The translations under genes were made by a program, and so were the position numbers. The notes under the pieces were generated by a model. The model ran no database searches and was not told where the DNA came from. It saw nothing but the letters and a program-made list of their open reading frames with translations. This document shows positions 1 through 6,851 of a stretch of DNA of 15,852 bases, piece by piece. Position 1 is the stretch's first letter. Every line of letters begins with the position of its first letter. Origin of the DNA: JBEKTY01 sp049515555 (GTDB taxonomy: Bacteria > Planctomycetota > Planctomycetia > Pirellulales > Thermoguttaceae); contig JBEKTY010000178.1 of the NCBI GenBank assembly GCA_049515555.1, forward strand, positions 1 through 15,852, given 5' to 3'.

Positions 1-122
1 TGACCTTGCGGGATTCTGGGAAAAAGGGGACAGGCACCATTTGTGCGAAGCACCCTCCGGGCCGTTCCGGCAAATGGTGCCTGTCCCCTTTTTCCCTCCC
101 AAGATCGTGCAAGGTCATTTAG
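1..122. repeat. Palindromic MITE/REP-like element, copy 1 (left tip cut by window edge)
   Basis: The core is a perfect 26-bp inverted repeat (18-43 and 71-96) around a 27-nt centre (44-70). Outer terminal inverted repeats are TGACCTTGC (1-9) and GCAAGGTCATTTAG (109-122); the missing left five bases would precede the window. The centre contains GCGAAGC (45-51), a sequence known to form a very stable DNA minihairpin. A second copy lies at 3256-3382. The stem includes a run of five T, so RNA from either strand could fold as a terminator. The right tip overlaps the cutA stop codon. The family resembles short non-autonomous or REP-type elements mobilised in trans; no transposase is visible here. 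Confidence 0.85.
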
Positions 123-438
123 TCGCCGTTTCCGCCTCCAGCCATGCCAGGTAGGCGGGGCTGCCGTCGAGCACGCCGAGGGCCAGGATCTCGGGCAGCT
201 CGTAGGGGTGCAGGCCGCGGATCGCCGCTTCGATCTGCGGATAGCGCTCCCGGCGGCTTTTGGCCCAGCATTGCCACTCCTCGGCCGTTTCGATCTGCCC
301 CTGCCAGCGATAGACGCTGGTGATCGGCCCGACGATCTGCACGCACGCGGCCAAGCGCCGCTCGACCAGCGCGCGGCCGATCTTCTCGGCCTCGTCGCGC
401 CGCGCGGTCGTGGTCAGCACCTGGATGTAGTCGGCCAT
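115..438 (-). CDS. cutA: CutA family divalent-cation tolerance protein
   Basis: A 107-residue protein of the usual length for CutA1, a small trimeric ferredoxin-like protein linked to copper/divalent-cation tolerance; its exact biochemical role is unsettled. Family hallmarks are visible: an N-terminal strand followed by a helix with EAEKIGRALVERRLAACV (residues 16-33), the IVGPITSVYRWQGQIE stretch (35-50) and HPYELPEILAL (77-87), then YLAWL near the C-terminus. The ATG at 438 has no Shine-Dalgarno sequence; the upstream transcript is C-rich and then carries a heptamer repeat. The stop codon lies inside the terminal repeat of a palindromic element, which may terminate transcription. It is the last of the minus-strand genes here, separated from the upstream hydrolase gene by about 225 nt of repeats, so co-transcription is uncertain. 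Confidence 0.93.
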   Translation of the reverse strand: MADYIQVLTTTARRDEAEKIGRALVERRLAACVQIVGPITSVYRWQGQIETAEEWQCWAKSRRERYPQIEAAIRGLHPYELPEILALGVLDGSPAYLAWLEAETATK

Positions 439-456
439 GGCGGGGGGCTCGGGGCA

Positions 457-494
457 GTGTTCGGTGTTCAGTGTTCGGTGCTCAGTTTTCAGTG
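457..494. repeat. Heptamer tandem repeat upstream of cutA
   Basis: Five consecutive 7-bp units on the plus strand: GTGTTCG, GTGTTCA, GTGTTCG, GTGCTCA, GTTTTCA, followed by GTG. The array begins about 18 nt upstream of the cutA ATG, so it would lie in the promoter or 5' leader. Period-7 arrays can change copy number by slippage. Confidence 0.8.
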
Positions 495-530
495 GGGTCC
501 TTCAAGTTGGGGCGCGACCGCACAAGCGGT

Positions 531-649
531 CACCCTCTCCCTCCGGGAGAGGGCCGGGGTGAGGGGAAGCGCGCGTTGGTCGTGAAAACTGGATGGGCAT
601 GATCCTCATTACTTCCCCCTCACCCTAACCCTCTCCCGGAGGGAGAGGG
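531..649. repeat. Paired GC-rich palindromes forming a large inverted repeat
   Basis: Each arm holds a small hairpin with CTCTCCC and GGGAGAG arms (around 535-553 and 631-648). The two arms, 533-569 and 612-649, are also near-complete reverse complements of each other, separated by about 42 nt. The element lies just 3' of the hydrolase stop codon (664-666) and could act as a transcription terminator or mRNA 3'-end structure. This CCTCACCCTAACCCTCTCCC-type sequence is, from memory, a common dispersed intergenic repeat in several bacterial phyla. Confidence 0.75.
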
Positions 650-663
650 GACCGGGCGTTGCC

Positions 664-1848
664 CTAGGCCACTCCTTCCCACTCGCGGTCGGAGTCGGCG
701 GCGTAGAAGCGTCGGGCAATCTCCTCGGCGTGGAACAAGAGCCATTTGCGGTAGGTGTACACGGCGTGGCCGGCATAATGCCGGGCGATGCCGCAGCGCG
801 GCAGGCCGTAATCCACCAGCAGCGTCGTGCCTTCGTCGGGGACGATTGTACCGGCCCGAAAACGCTCCAGCCCGCCCGGCGGCAGTTGCTCTTGCAGCAG
901 TTGGGCCAAGCGCCGGTTGGCCAGCCGCGCCCGCCAGGCGCAGAGGCTGGGCGGCAGATCGGTGCCGGCGATGCCCAATTGCTGCACGTAGTCGCCGTCG
1001 GCGGCCCGCAGCACGTCGTCCAGTTTCGGCGGAAAGACCGCCAGGTAATGGGGCATGCCGGGGACCGGCCGATGGTGGACGAAGTGCAACAGCTTCGAGT
1101 ATCCGCCGGCGTTCCAGCCGTAGCGGATGGGCGTGCCGAAGGTGACCACGTCCAGGGCGACGGGGTCCGGCGCCGGCGGGTCGGCCGCCAGCAGCAAGCG
1201 GCGGACGCGGTTCCAGAGGGGGATATCGACGCAGCGCAGCAGGGGCCAGCGGTAGTAGATTTCGGCGGCCTTGAAGAACGGCTCGGCCGTCTGGCGGCGG
1301 TCGCCCAAGAGGTGGCTCAAGAGGGCGAAGACGTTGCCCGCATGACTGTGCCCCCACAGCATAACGCGGCTGCCGGGCGCCAAGTCCAGGGCGGCCAGCT
1401 CGTCGATGAGCCGCACGGCCCCGTCGCCGCGGCCGATATGATGGTTCTCGCCGGACCAGTGGAAGAGGCGGACGGGGATGGCGGGCTGGCCGGGCTCGCG
1501 AAGGGCCGCCTCCAGGCAGCGGGCGTACTGCGGCGTGTAGCTGCCCACCTCGCCCGTGAGCGCGCCGATGATCCGCGCCGTCACGCGGCGCACGGCTCGG
1601 CCGGCGGCGGGGAAGGCGCGGGCCAAGCGGGCCAGCATGCCCACCGCGTCGGGACCCAGCGGCGTGCCGTGGGCCAGGTAGATCCGCCGCACGCCCGCCC
1701 GGCGATAGGCGGCCCCCACCGCTTGCATCCGCCGGCGGAACTCACGTTCGCCGACGGAGTGCGGCGCCCCCGGTCGGAGCAGAAAATGCGGCGAAATGGG
1801 GCGCGTGGGGCGGTACACTTGATGTCGAAACACTTTGACCTGCAACAT
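664..1848 (-). CDS. Putative alpha/beta hydrolase (lipase/esterase-like)
   Basis: A 394-residue protein with the features of a serine alpha/beta hydrolase. An early strand carries IYLAHGTPLG (57-65, HGT at 60-62). The nucleophile elbow is MLWGHSHAGN (163-172, G-x-S-x-A-G with Ser168), followed by a hydrophobic helix. FGTP (237-240), LLVDYG (343-348) and GHAVYTY (360-366) are candidate acid and histidine regions. Substrate unknown. There is no signal peptide, so it is probably cytoplasmic. The ATG at 1848 lies 107 nt inside the upstream metallophosphoesterase frame; I kept it because the N-terminal PTRPISPHFLLRPG and the HGT strand read as conserved coding sequence. The overlap suggests translational coupling with the phosphoesterase. 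The opposite-strand long frames over this gene are GC-rich shadows. Function beyond 'hydrolase' is not supported. Confidence 0.75.
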   Translation of the reverse strand: MLQVKVFRHQVYRPTRPISPHFLLRPGAPHSVGEREFRRRMQAVGAAYRRAGVRRIYLAHGTPLGPDAVGMLARLARAFPAAGRAVRRVTARIIGALTGEVGSYTPQYARCLEAALREPGQPAIPVRLFHWSGENHHIGRGDGAVRLIDELAALDLAPGSRVMLWGHSHAGNVFALLSHLLGDRRQTAEPFFKAAEIYYRWPLLRCVDIPLWNRVRRLLLAADPPAPDPVALDVVTFGTPIRYGWNAGGYSKLLHFVHHRPVPGMPHYLAVFPPKLDDVLRAADGDYVQQLGIAGTDLPPSLCAWRARLANRRLAQLLQEQLPPGGLERFRAGTIVPDEGTTLLVDYGLPRCGIARHYAGHAVYTYRKWLLFHAEEIARRFYAADSDREWEGVA

Positions 1849-3244
1849 GGCGTCCTCGGCCCGCGTCGATGCGGTGCACGGTCCGTTCCGCCGGGCAGTA
1901 GCCCAGCGTGCCGAACCACGTTTCGTAGGGCCGGCCTTTGCGCTCGTCGCCCTGGAAGAAGGCCACGTAGCCCATCGCGTCGGAGACGATGAACTCGTGC
2001 TCGCCCGGCGCGAACCGCGTCTGGCGGTACACCCGCCGCCAGGTGCCCGTATTGAAATACATCTGATCCAGCACGTAGCCCTCGGCGTGGCTGGCGTCCA
2101 GGGGCACGATCTCCGCCGCGTGCGTGTGGCCGAAGACCACGTGCTTCGCCCGCCGGTTCCGGTAATCCTGCTCCGTCAGCACGTGGCCGGCATAGGAATC
2201 GCTCGACGCGCCCCGCATCTGCCGCAGCCACTCGACCACCGAGCGGCTCCAGCCGGTAGACAACCGCTTGCTGAACTTCAGCCCGCGGGCCAGGCCGTCG
2301 ATCAGGTCCAGTGCCCCGCAGGCTTCCCGCTGGCGGACCAGCGGGCTGGCCAACAGCTCGTCGACCAGGCGGTCCCACACCATTTTGACCCGTTTCCGCG
2401 CGGCCGGCTGCGGGCAGGTCTGCTCCAGCACGCCCTCGATCCAGGCGGGGATCAGCAGCAGCGGCCGCAGATGGTCGATCTCGCGCAGGCCCAGGACGGC
2501 GGCGTCGGGCAGCTCCTCCCCCAGCGCCTGCTCCACCTCGACGGCGAAGCGATTGACCACGTCCAGCGTGATCGCGTCGCCCAGGCTGCTGGCGTCGCGA
2601 TCGCCCTCGAAGCTCAAGGGGTCGAAGATGTCGCCGTGCCGGGCCGTGACCTTGTGCCGGCGCATGGTCTGCAACAGCTCGTCGCTTTCGGTAATGTCGT
2701 GGGGCAGCGGGCGGTCGGCGGGCTGGGCCAGCCCCAACTGCTCGACCAGCGTCCGCCGCAAGGCGTCGTAGGCCGCGCCCGGCAGATGATAGAACCAGTC
2801 GTGATTGCCCACCATGTAGTGGATGCGGACCAGGACCGGCTGCCGCTGGCCGTCCGGTGCGGGCCGGGCCACCCGCAACAGCGGCGGAACCGTCACCTCG
2901 CCCTCCGCGGCCAGGGTCCGCAGGATGCCCACCGACTCCTGGTTCTGTGTCAAAATGTCGCCGGTGATCCGGACCGCCTGCTCGACGAACTCCGGCGACT
3001 GCGTGTCGCCCCACGGGCGGATGCCGGGCGCGTCGTTCCAGCGGGCGGAATGCAGCAGGTCCAGCACGTCGCCCAGCAGCACCAGGTCGATCCGCTCGAT
3101 GGGCCGATAGGCGCCGTCGGCCCGCCACGAGGCGGCCAGGGCCAGCTCCTTCAGCCGCTCGGCAAACAGGGCCAGGGCCCCCGGTTGCAGCGTGGCACCG
3201 GTGCTGCCGTCGTTCAGGTGCAAGTCACTGAGGATAACGAGCAT
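1742..3244 (-). CDS. Calcineurin-like metallophosphoesterase
   Basis: A 500-residue protein with the complete dinuclear-metal phosphoesterase motif series: SDLHLND (6-12, D-x-H), LLGDVLDLLH (56-65, GDxxD), VGNHDW (145-150), a later RHGDIFD (202-208) and VVFGHTHAAE (369-378, GHTH). It should hydrolyse a phosphoester; the substrate is unknown. It is longer than compact family members because of a helical insert at about 215-345. I chose ATG 3244 because MLVILSDLHLND begins the first strand and GGAAAG precedes it; the frame stays open upstream to 3436, but that stretch translates the inserted palindromic repeat. The last ~35 residues (Ser/Pro/Ala-rich) are encoded in the overlap with the next gene and look like an unstructured tail, perhaps from loss of an earlier stop. 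The palindromic element at 3256-3382 sits directly upstream of its ribosome-binding site. Confidence 0.9.
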   Translation of the reverse strand: MLVILSDLHLNDGSTGATLQPGALALFAERLKELALAASWRADGAYRPIERIDLVLLGDVLDLLHSARWNDAPGIRPWGDTQSPEFVEQAVRITGDILTQNQESVGILRTLAAEGEVTVPPLLRVARPAPDGQRQPVLVRIHYMVGNHDWFYHLPGAAYDALRRTLVEQLGLAQPADRPLPHDITESDELLQTMRRHKVTARHGDIFDPLSFEGDRDASSLGDAITLDVVNRFAVEVEQALGEELPDAAVLGLREIDHLRPLLLIPAWIEGVLEQTCPQPAARKRVKMVWDRLVDELLASPLVRQREACGALDLIDGLARGLKFSKRLSTGWSRSVVEWLRQMRGASSDSYAGHVLTEQDYRNRRAKHVVFGHTHAAEIVPLDASHAEGYVLDQMYFNTGTWRRVYRQTRFAPGEHEFIVSDAMGYVAFFQGDERKGRPYETWFGTLGYCPAERTVHRIDAGRGRHVAGQSVSTSSVPPHAPHFAAFSAPTGGAALRRRT

Positions 3245-3255
3245 GCGATCTTTCC

Positions 3256-3382
3256 CTAAATGAACTTGCGTGATTCCGGGAAAAAGGGGACAGTCCCCAT
3301 TTGCCGGAACGGCCCGAAGGGTGCTTCGCACAAATGGGGACTGTCCCCTTTTTCCCTCCCAACATCGTGCAAGTTCATTTAG
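3256..3382. repeat. Palindromic MITE/REP-like element, copy 2 (complete)
   Basis: A complete 127-bp copy. Terminal inverted repeats CTAAATGAACTTGC (3256-3269) and GCAAGTTCATTTAG (3369-3382) are perfect over 14 bp. The inner 26-bp perfect inverted repeat occupies 3278-3303 and 3331-3356, with a 27-nt centre at 3304-3330. Compared with copy 1 the outer sequence has the same orientation, but the centre is reverse-complemented (26 of 27 positions match after inversion). Stem changes are compensated on both arms. It lies in the 5' region of the metallophosphoesterase gene, ending just before its GGAAAG ribosome-binding site. Confidence 0.9.
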
Positions 3383-3531
3383 CGGGCGGCCCACTAGCTT
3401 TTCGCATGCGCGTTTATCGACTGCCGAACGCAGCAAAGTTGAGGTTTATTCCGCGCAGCGTCAAGCTGGGGAAAGTTTGCCGACTGGGGCGGGAACTTGT
3501 AATGGGATGAAACGCTGCCGCGCCGCGTCCG

Positions 3532-5223
3532 TCACTCCTGCGGCCGGCCGAAGCAGACCAGGCACATGTCGTCGCTCTGGGGGCGGCTGCCCACGAATCG
3601 CTTCACGTCGCTGAGGATGCGGCGGCCCTGGGCGGCGATCCCCCGCGACGCACCGCCCAGTTGCGCCGATAACCGCTCCAGGCCGTAAAGATCGTCGGCC
3701 TCGTTCATGGCCTCGGTTATGCCGTCGGTATACAGGGCCAGGCAGTCGCCGGGGGCCATCGGCAGGACCGACTGCACGTAGTCGATGTCGGGGTCGATGC
3801 CCAGCGGCAAGCGGGTCGCCGCGTCGTCGATGGCCTCGGTCACGGCCGACCCGCGGCGCACCAGCGGCGGCAGATGACCGGCGTTGACCAGCGCCACTTC
3901 GTGCCGCCCGGGATCCAAGACGGCCAGCACCAGCGTGACGAAGCGGTCCTCCCAGCCGGCGTGGCAGAAACCGCGGTTGAGCCGGGCCACCGCCGCGGCC
4001 GGCGTGGGCTCGCTGGCCAGGCAATACCGCGCGTCGGCCGAGAGCTTGGCCATCAAGAGCGAGGCCGGAATGCCCTTGCCCGATACGTCGGCCACGACCA
4101 CCGCCAGGCGGTTGCCCGATAGCGGAACGTAGTCGTAGTAGTCGCCGCCCAGTTCGTGCGCCGCCTCGTAGAAATCGAAGAACTCGTAGGGCCCGATCTG
4201 CGGCCGGTCGGCGGGCAGGAAGCCCCGCAGCACGTCGTGGGCCACGCTCAGCTCGCGGCTGAGGGCCTGCTCGCGGACCGCCGCCTCGTGCAATTGCGCG
4301 TTCTCCACGGCGATCGCCGCCTGGCAGGCCACGCTGGCCAGCACGTCCAAATCCTCGCGGCTGAACCGCTGCCGCTGGTCCCGCGTGTCGATCTGGATCA
4401 CCCCCAAAACCTGCCCCTCGCTGTTGATGATCGGGGCGCACATCACCGAGCGGATCTGAAAATCGACGATGCTCTCGGCCGTGCTGAAGCGGGCGTCGGT
4501 GGCCGCGTCGGCCGAAAGGATCGCCTCCTTGCTGGCTATCACCCCCTGCACGATCGTGCGGCTCACCCGCACCGTCTCGGCCAGCGCCGGCCGGCGGTGC
4601 TTGACGGCCTTGGGCACCAGCCGGCCCGTCTGCGGCTCGCGGAGCACCAGCACGCCCCGGTCGGCCTGGGCGAAAATCACGAACAGGCCGTCCAACAGCT
4701 TCGGCAGCACCTCGTCCAGGGCCAGGGCCCGGGTCAGTGCCTGGCTGATCTCCATCAGGGCCCGCAGCTTGACCTGCGGGTTCACCTCGATTCCCAGGCT
4801 CGACGAGCCCGAGGCGATGTTCACCCGCGACATGACCGTCGAGCCGGTCTCCGGCTGCTCGTCGTCGACCACCAGGACCGAGGTTTCGGGGGTCGCCGCC
4901 ACGGGCTGCGTCAGCGCCTCGCCGGCCTCCGGCGCGGCCTGCCGAAAGACCAGCGTCACGTCGCACAGCGTGATCCGATCGTGCTCCTTCAACAGATGCC
5001 GATGATGGATCGGCTTGCCGTTCAAGAGCGTGCCGTTGCGGCTGTGAAGATCCTCGAGGTAGAACCGGCCCTCAGTTTGAACGATCCGCGCATGCTGGCG
5101 GCTGACCGCCCTCGAATCCAAGACGATCTCGCACTGCGGGTGCCGGCCCAGGGTGGCCGAGTCCTTCTCCAGCGGAAAAGTCTGGCCGCTACAAACCCCT
5201 CCGATAGCGTGCAGTACGGGCAT
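3532..5223 (-). CDS. FHA-GAF-SpoIIE (PP2C-type) serine/threonine phosphatase, RsbU-like
   Basis: A 563-residue signalling phosphatase with three domains. An FHA phosphothreonine-binding domain (about 24-92) shows GRHP (26-29), SRQHA (41-45) and the SRNGTLLNG loop (61-69). A GAF sensor domain (about 155-315) follows. The C-terminal SpoIIE/PP2C domain (about 350-558) shows metal-binding acidic motifs ELGGDYYDY (357-365), VADVSGKG (377-384), ALYTDGITEA (496-505) and QSDDM (549-553). It should dephosphorylate a Ser/Thr-phosphorylated protein, classically an anti-anti-sigma factor in partner-switching cascades; no such partner is encoded nearby. There is no transmembrane segment, so it is cytosolic. 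The ATG at 5223 is supported by MPVLHAIGGVCSGQTFPL, a typical FHA beginning, but has no Shine-Dalgarno sequence; the leader is a C-rich heptamer repeat. The gene is separated from the downstream phosphoesterase by about 290 nt including a palindromic element. Confidence 0.93.
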   Translation of the reverse strand: MPVLHAIGGVCSGQTFPLEKDSATLGRHPQCEIVLDSRAVSRQHARIVQTEGRFYLEDLHSRNGTLLNGKPIHHRHLLKEHDRITLCDVTLVFRQAAPEAGEALTQPVAATPETSVLVVDDEQPETGSTVMSRVNIASGSSSLGIEVNPQVKLRALMEISQALTRALALDEVLPKLLDGLFVIFAQADRGVLVLREPQTGRLVPKAVKHRRPALAETVRVSRTIVQGVIASKEAILSADAATDARFSTAESIVDFQIRSVMCAPIINSEGQVLGVIQIDTRDQRQRFSREDLDVLASVACQAAIAVENAQLHEAAVREQALSRELSVAHDVLRGFLPADRPQIGPYEFFDFYEAAHELGGDYYDYVPLSGNRLAVVVADVSGKGIPASLLMAKLSADARYCLASEPTPAAAVARLNRGFCHAGWEDRFVTLVLAVLDPGRHEVALVNAGHLPPLVRRGSAVTEAIDDAATRLPLGIDPDIDYVQSVLPMAPGDCLALYTDGITEAMNEADDLYGLERLSAQLGGASRGIAAQGRRILSDVKRFVGSRPQSDDMCLVCFGRPQE

Positions 5224-5232
5224 GGGCGTCGC

Positions 5233-5318
5233 TTAGGGATTGGGGATTAGGGATTATAGGGATTAGGGATTGGGGATTGGGGATTGGGGATTGGGGATTA
5301 GGGATTGGGGATTGGGGG
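5233..5318. repeat. Telomere-like TTRGGGA heptamer array, G-quadruplex-prone
   Basis: Twelve units of TTAGGGA or TTGGGGA on the plus strand, one being a 9-nt variant (TTATAGGGA, 5254-5262). The array ends about 10 nt from the start codon of the FHA-GAF-SpoIIE gene on the minus strand. The plus strand carries a dozen regularly spaced G3-G5 tracts and could form G-quadruplexes; the transcript of the phosphatase gene would carry the complementary C-rich strand. Copy-number slippage could change leader length. Confidence 0.9.
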
Positions 5319-5347
5319 CGAACCCGCGGCAGAACCTCAAAGCCTTC

Positions 5348-5420
5348 GTCCCCGTGTCCCCGTGTCCCCGCGTCGTTTTCCGCCTTCCGCCTTCATCCTT
5401 CCGCCCTCCGCCTCCGCCCT
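5348..5420. repeat. Low-complexity pyrimidine-rich repeats (CCCCGTGT and TTCCGCC types)
   Basis: Two adjoining microsatellite-like stretches: three 8-bp units of the CCCCGTGT/CCCCGCGT type (about 5350-5373), then degenerate 6-7-bp CCGCCTT/CCGCCTC units (5379-5420). They adjoin the G-rich array at 5233-5318 and form a purine/pyrimidine-asymmetric tract of nearly 190 bp with it. Confidence 0.65.
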
Positions 5421-5963
5421 GATTCTAGGGCCGGCGGGCGGCGATCGTCAACAGGGGGGCCACTCCTCTTGACGCCGGGCCGCTCCCGCTCTGCGGGGCC
5501 CCGACCGCTCCGCCGGATGCCCGGTCTTGGACGCTCGACGACAAACGCAGGCCGAACGACGCCCACCGCCAGACGCGACAGGCCGCCTGCCCGGCTTTCC
5601 CGACACCGGGGTCGCGTTGGGTCGAAGGTGCACTGGCAGTTTGGACATCGGGACGAGCCCGCGGCCGATGCAATCCCGATTTCCGCCCACGGGCCGCCAG
5701 CCTCAATGCCGTGCAGTGCAGGCGATTCAATTTCGCAATCCCGGCTGGAGACGTGGCCCTCATCCACGGCCATCCCGGCCAGATCATGGCCAAGGCTTCT
5801 TGCGGGTCGGTCGGCGTTCTTACGCTGCTCGTTTGCGTCGCCGCCGGACAAAAGCCAAGAACCCCACGGCACTCGCCCCGTGTTGGCCCATGCTTGCGGG
5901 CACCGGAAAAGGGGATCACTGACACCTGCACCCGACGCGGCGTGAAATCAGTGGTGTTCGCTT
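5421..5963. other. Stretch without a convincing gene
   Basis: Open frames exist in several phases on both strands but none has a ribosome-binding site, a recognisable domain or protein-like composition; they are rich in Arg, Pro, Ala and Gly as expected of GC-rich non-coding DNA. One minus-strand frame contains a CPNCQCTFD string, possibly a zinc-ribbon remnant, without supporting context. Around 5908-5932 a run resembling a decayed half of the GGGAAAAAGGGGACAG repeat stem is present. Confidence 0.6.
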
Positions 5964-6218
5964 CTACAGCGTGTGGACTCGCTCCAGAACCCATTGTCGG
6001 ATCAGGTCGGTATCATGGAGGCCCTTGGATTGGGCTAGTTCCTTGAGAGCTTCCGCCTCCTTGCAGGGCAGGCAGACCTTCACCACCGTCTCGCGCTCGA
6101 AGACGGGCTCAACAACCTCTTCCAATTCCCCTTCGAAATCGGCCACGTCGTGACTGTCCCAGAAGCGAGCCAGCTCCTCGATAGAATCGGTCTGGGGAAT
6201 CTTGGCAGTGCTGCTCAT
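5964..6218 (-). CDS. brnA: BrnA/CopG-type antitoxin
   Basis: An 84-residue antitoxin when started at ATG 6218. It shows the family hallmark FWDSHDVADFEGELEEV (19-35), then a ribbon-helix-helix-like C-terminal part (VVKVCLPCKEAEALKELA, 45-62, then LIRQWVLERV, 72-81). It should neutralise the upstream-encoded toxin and bind operator DNA as a dimer, by analogy with BrnTA systems. I prefer the start at 6218 over the in-frame ATG at 6230: its ATG overlaps the toxin TGA as ATGA and GGAAG lies at good spacing. Toxin-first order is typical of this family. The gene is the 3' member of a two-gene minus-strand operon; nothing follows it for 640 nt. Confidence 0.85.
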   Translation of the reverse strand: MSSTAKIPQTDSIEELARFWDSHDVADFEGELEEVVEPVFERETVVKVCLPCKEAEALKELAQSKGLHDTDLIRQWVLERVHTL

Positions 6219-6499
6219 CGGTTCTTCCATTGCATGTATCGGCGTTTCTCACGGTCGGTCATGGGACGCGCCGTAACCGGATAACCTTTACCGTCCGGAA
6301 ACTGGATGACGACGCAGAACAGAAATCGCCTTGCGCGGGTCTCTCCCAGCACATAGTACACGGGGTTGGGGCCCTCCGCTTTCCCTCGCAGTACAAGCGA
6401 CCGGGCGAAACACGTCTCTTCAAATTCCTCGGGCGTCACACCATGCCGGGCGATATGGTCGATCCGCTCGCCCGGCCAGATAAGCTCCCGAATCCCCAT
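6215..6499 (-). CDS. brnT: BrnT-like toxin of a type II toxin-antitoxin pair
   Basis: A small basic protein of 94 residues. It contains IDHIARHGVTPEEFEE, the conserved 'K/R-HGV' segment of BrnT-like RNase toxins, a central strand pair with YYVLGETRARRFLFCVV, and the C-terminal VTARPMTDREKRRY motif. By homology it would be an mRNA-cleaving toxin of RelE-like fold; activity is not shown by sequence alone. ATG 6499 is chosen; a GTG one codon upstream is possible. No Shine-Dalgarno sequence precedes it, but a TATACT -10-like hexamer ends 6 nt before the ATG, so translation from a leaderless mRNA is likely. It overlaps the antitoxin start by an ATGA. Confidence 0.83.
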   Translation of the reverse strand: MGIRELIWPGERIDHIARHGVTPEEFEETCFARSLVLRGKAEGPNPVYYVLGETRARRFLFCVVIQFPDGKGYPVTARPMTDREKRRYMQWKNR

Positions 6500-6505
6500 C
6501 ACTCA

Positions 6506-6511
6506 AGTATA
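6506..6511 (-). promoter_or_regulatory. Candidate -10 box (TATACT) of the toxin-antitoxin operon
   Basis: On the minus strand TATACT stands so that the expected transcription start falls on or next to the A of the toxin ATG at 6499. No good -35 hexamer is present at 16-18 bp. A leaderless transcript would explain the missing ribosome-binding site. Confidence 0.4.
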
Positions 6512-6753
6512 CCGCTGCGGCCGCGATTGGGCACCCCACCGTGAGAAATGCGGGATCGGCCTTTTCAGGCTCGCGAGACGTGGTAAAATAGAACTGCCCG
6601 ATTCAAGTTGTTCCCGTCCCAAATGGAGGTATGGTCTTCTGGAGTCCGCACGTCGAGACAATAGTCGGCAAGACAGTCGGCGTGTTATCCCAACTTTAGG
6701 GTGGTAGCTAATATTCGTCGTTAGTCAAACACTCATAACGGCTTGCGTCGCAT

Positions 6754-6824
6754 TGGGGAATGGTGTAACGGTAGCACGAGTGACTCTGGATCACTTAGTC
6801 AAGGTTCGAATCCTTGTTCCCCAG
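6754..6824 (+). tRNA. tRNA-Gln (CUG anticodon)
   Basis: A complete cloverleaf. The acceptor stem TGGGGAA (6754-6760) pairs with TTCCCCA (6817-6823), with discriminator G at 6824. The D arm is GTG/CAC around TAACGGTAG. The anticodon stem AGTGA/TCACT encloses loop CTCTGGA with anticodon CTG at 6786-6788. The T arm is CAAGG/CCTTG with loop TTCGAAT. A U1-A72 first pair and G73 are typical of bacterial tRNA-Gln. CCA is not encoded. A TAATAT hexamer at 6709-6714 is a weak promoter candidate. The gene marks the change from the minus-strand chromosomal genes to the accessory region and is a plausible integration site. Confidence 0.95.
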
Positions 6825-6851
6825 CTAGACTTACGACGACGGCTATCCGCC

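Noticed and set aside
730..1992. Long plus-strand open frame (420 codons) opposite the hydrolase
   Set aside because: It is the GC-rich antisense shadow of the hydrolase gene: low-complexity Arg/Gln/Gly/Ala composition, no ribosome-binding site, and the minus strand carries a clear Ser-hydrolase motif set.
1835..3259. Long plus-strand open frame opposite the metallophosphoesterase
   Set aside because: Antisense of a gene with all phosphoesterase motifs; composition is that of reverse-complemented GC-rich coding DNA.
5233..5318. TTAGGG-like array considered as a telomere or chromosome end
   Set aside because: It is short, internal, has a 7-bp unit and continues into unique sequence on both sides; it is a microsatellite.
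5393..5872. Minus-strand frame with CPNCQCTFDPTRPRC, considered as a zinc-ribbon protein
   Set aside because: The Cys string is isolated, there is no start signal, and the rest is Arg/Pro/Gly-rich low complexity; at most a remnant.
5905..5932. GGAAAAGGGGA-like stretch considered as a third copy of the palindromic element
   Set aside because: Only a degenerate part of one arm is recognisable; no matching second arm or terminal repeats.
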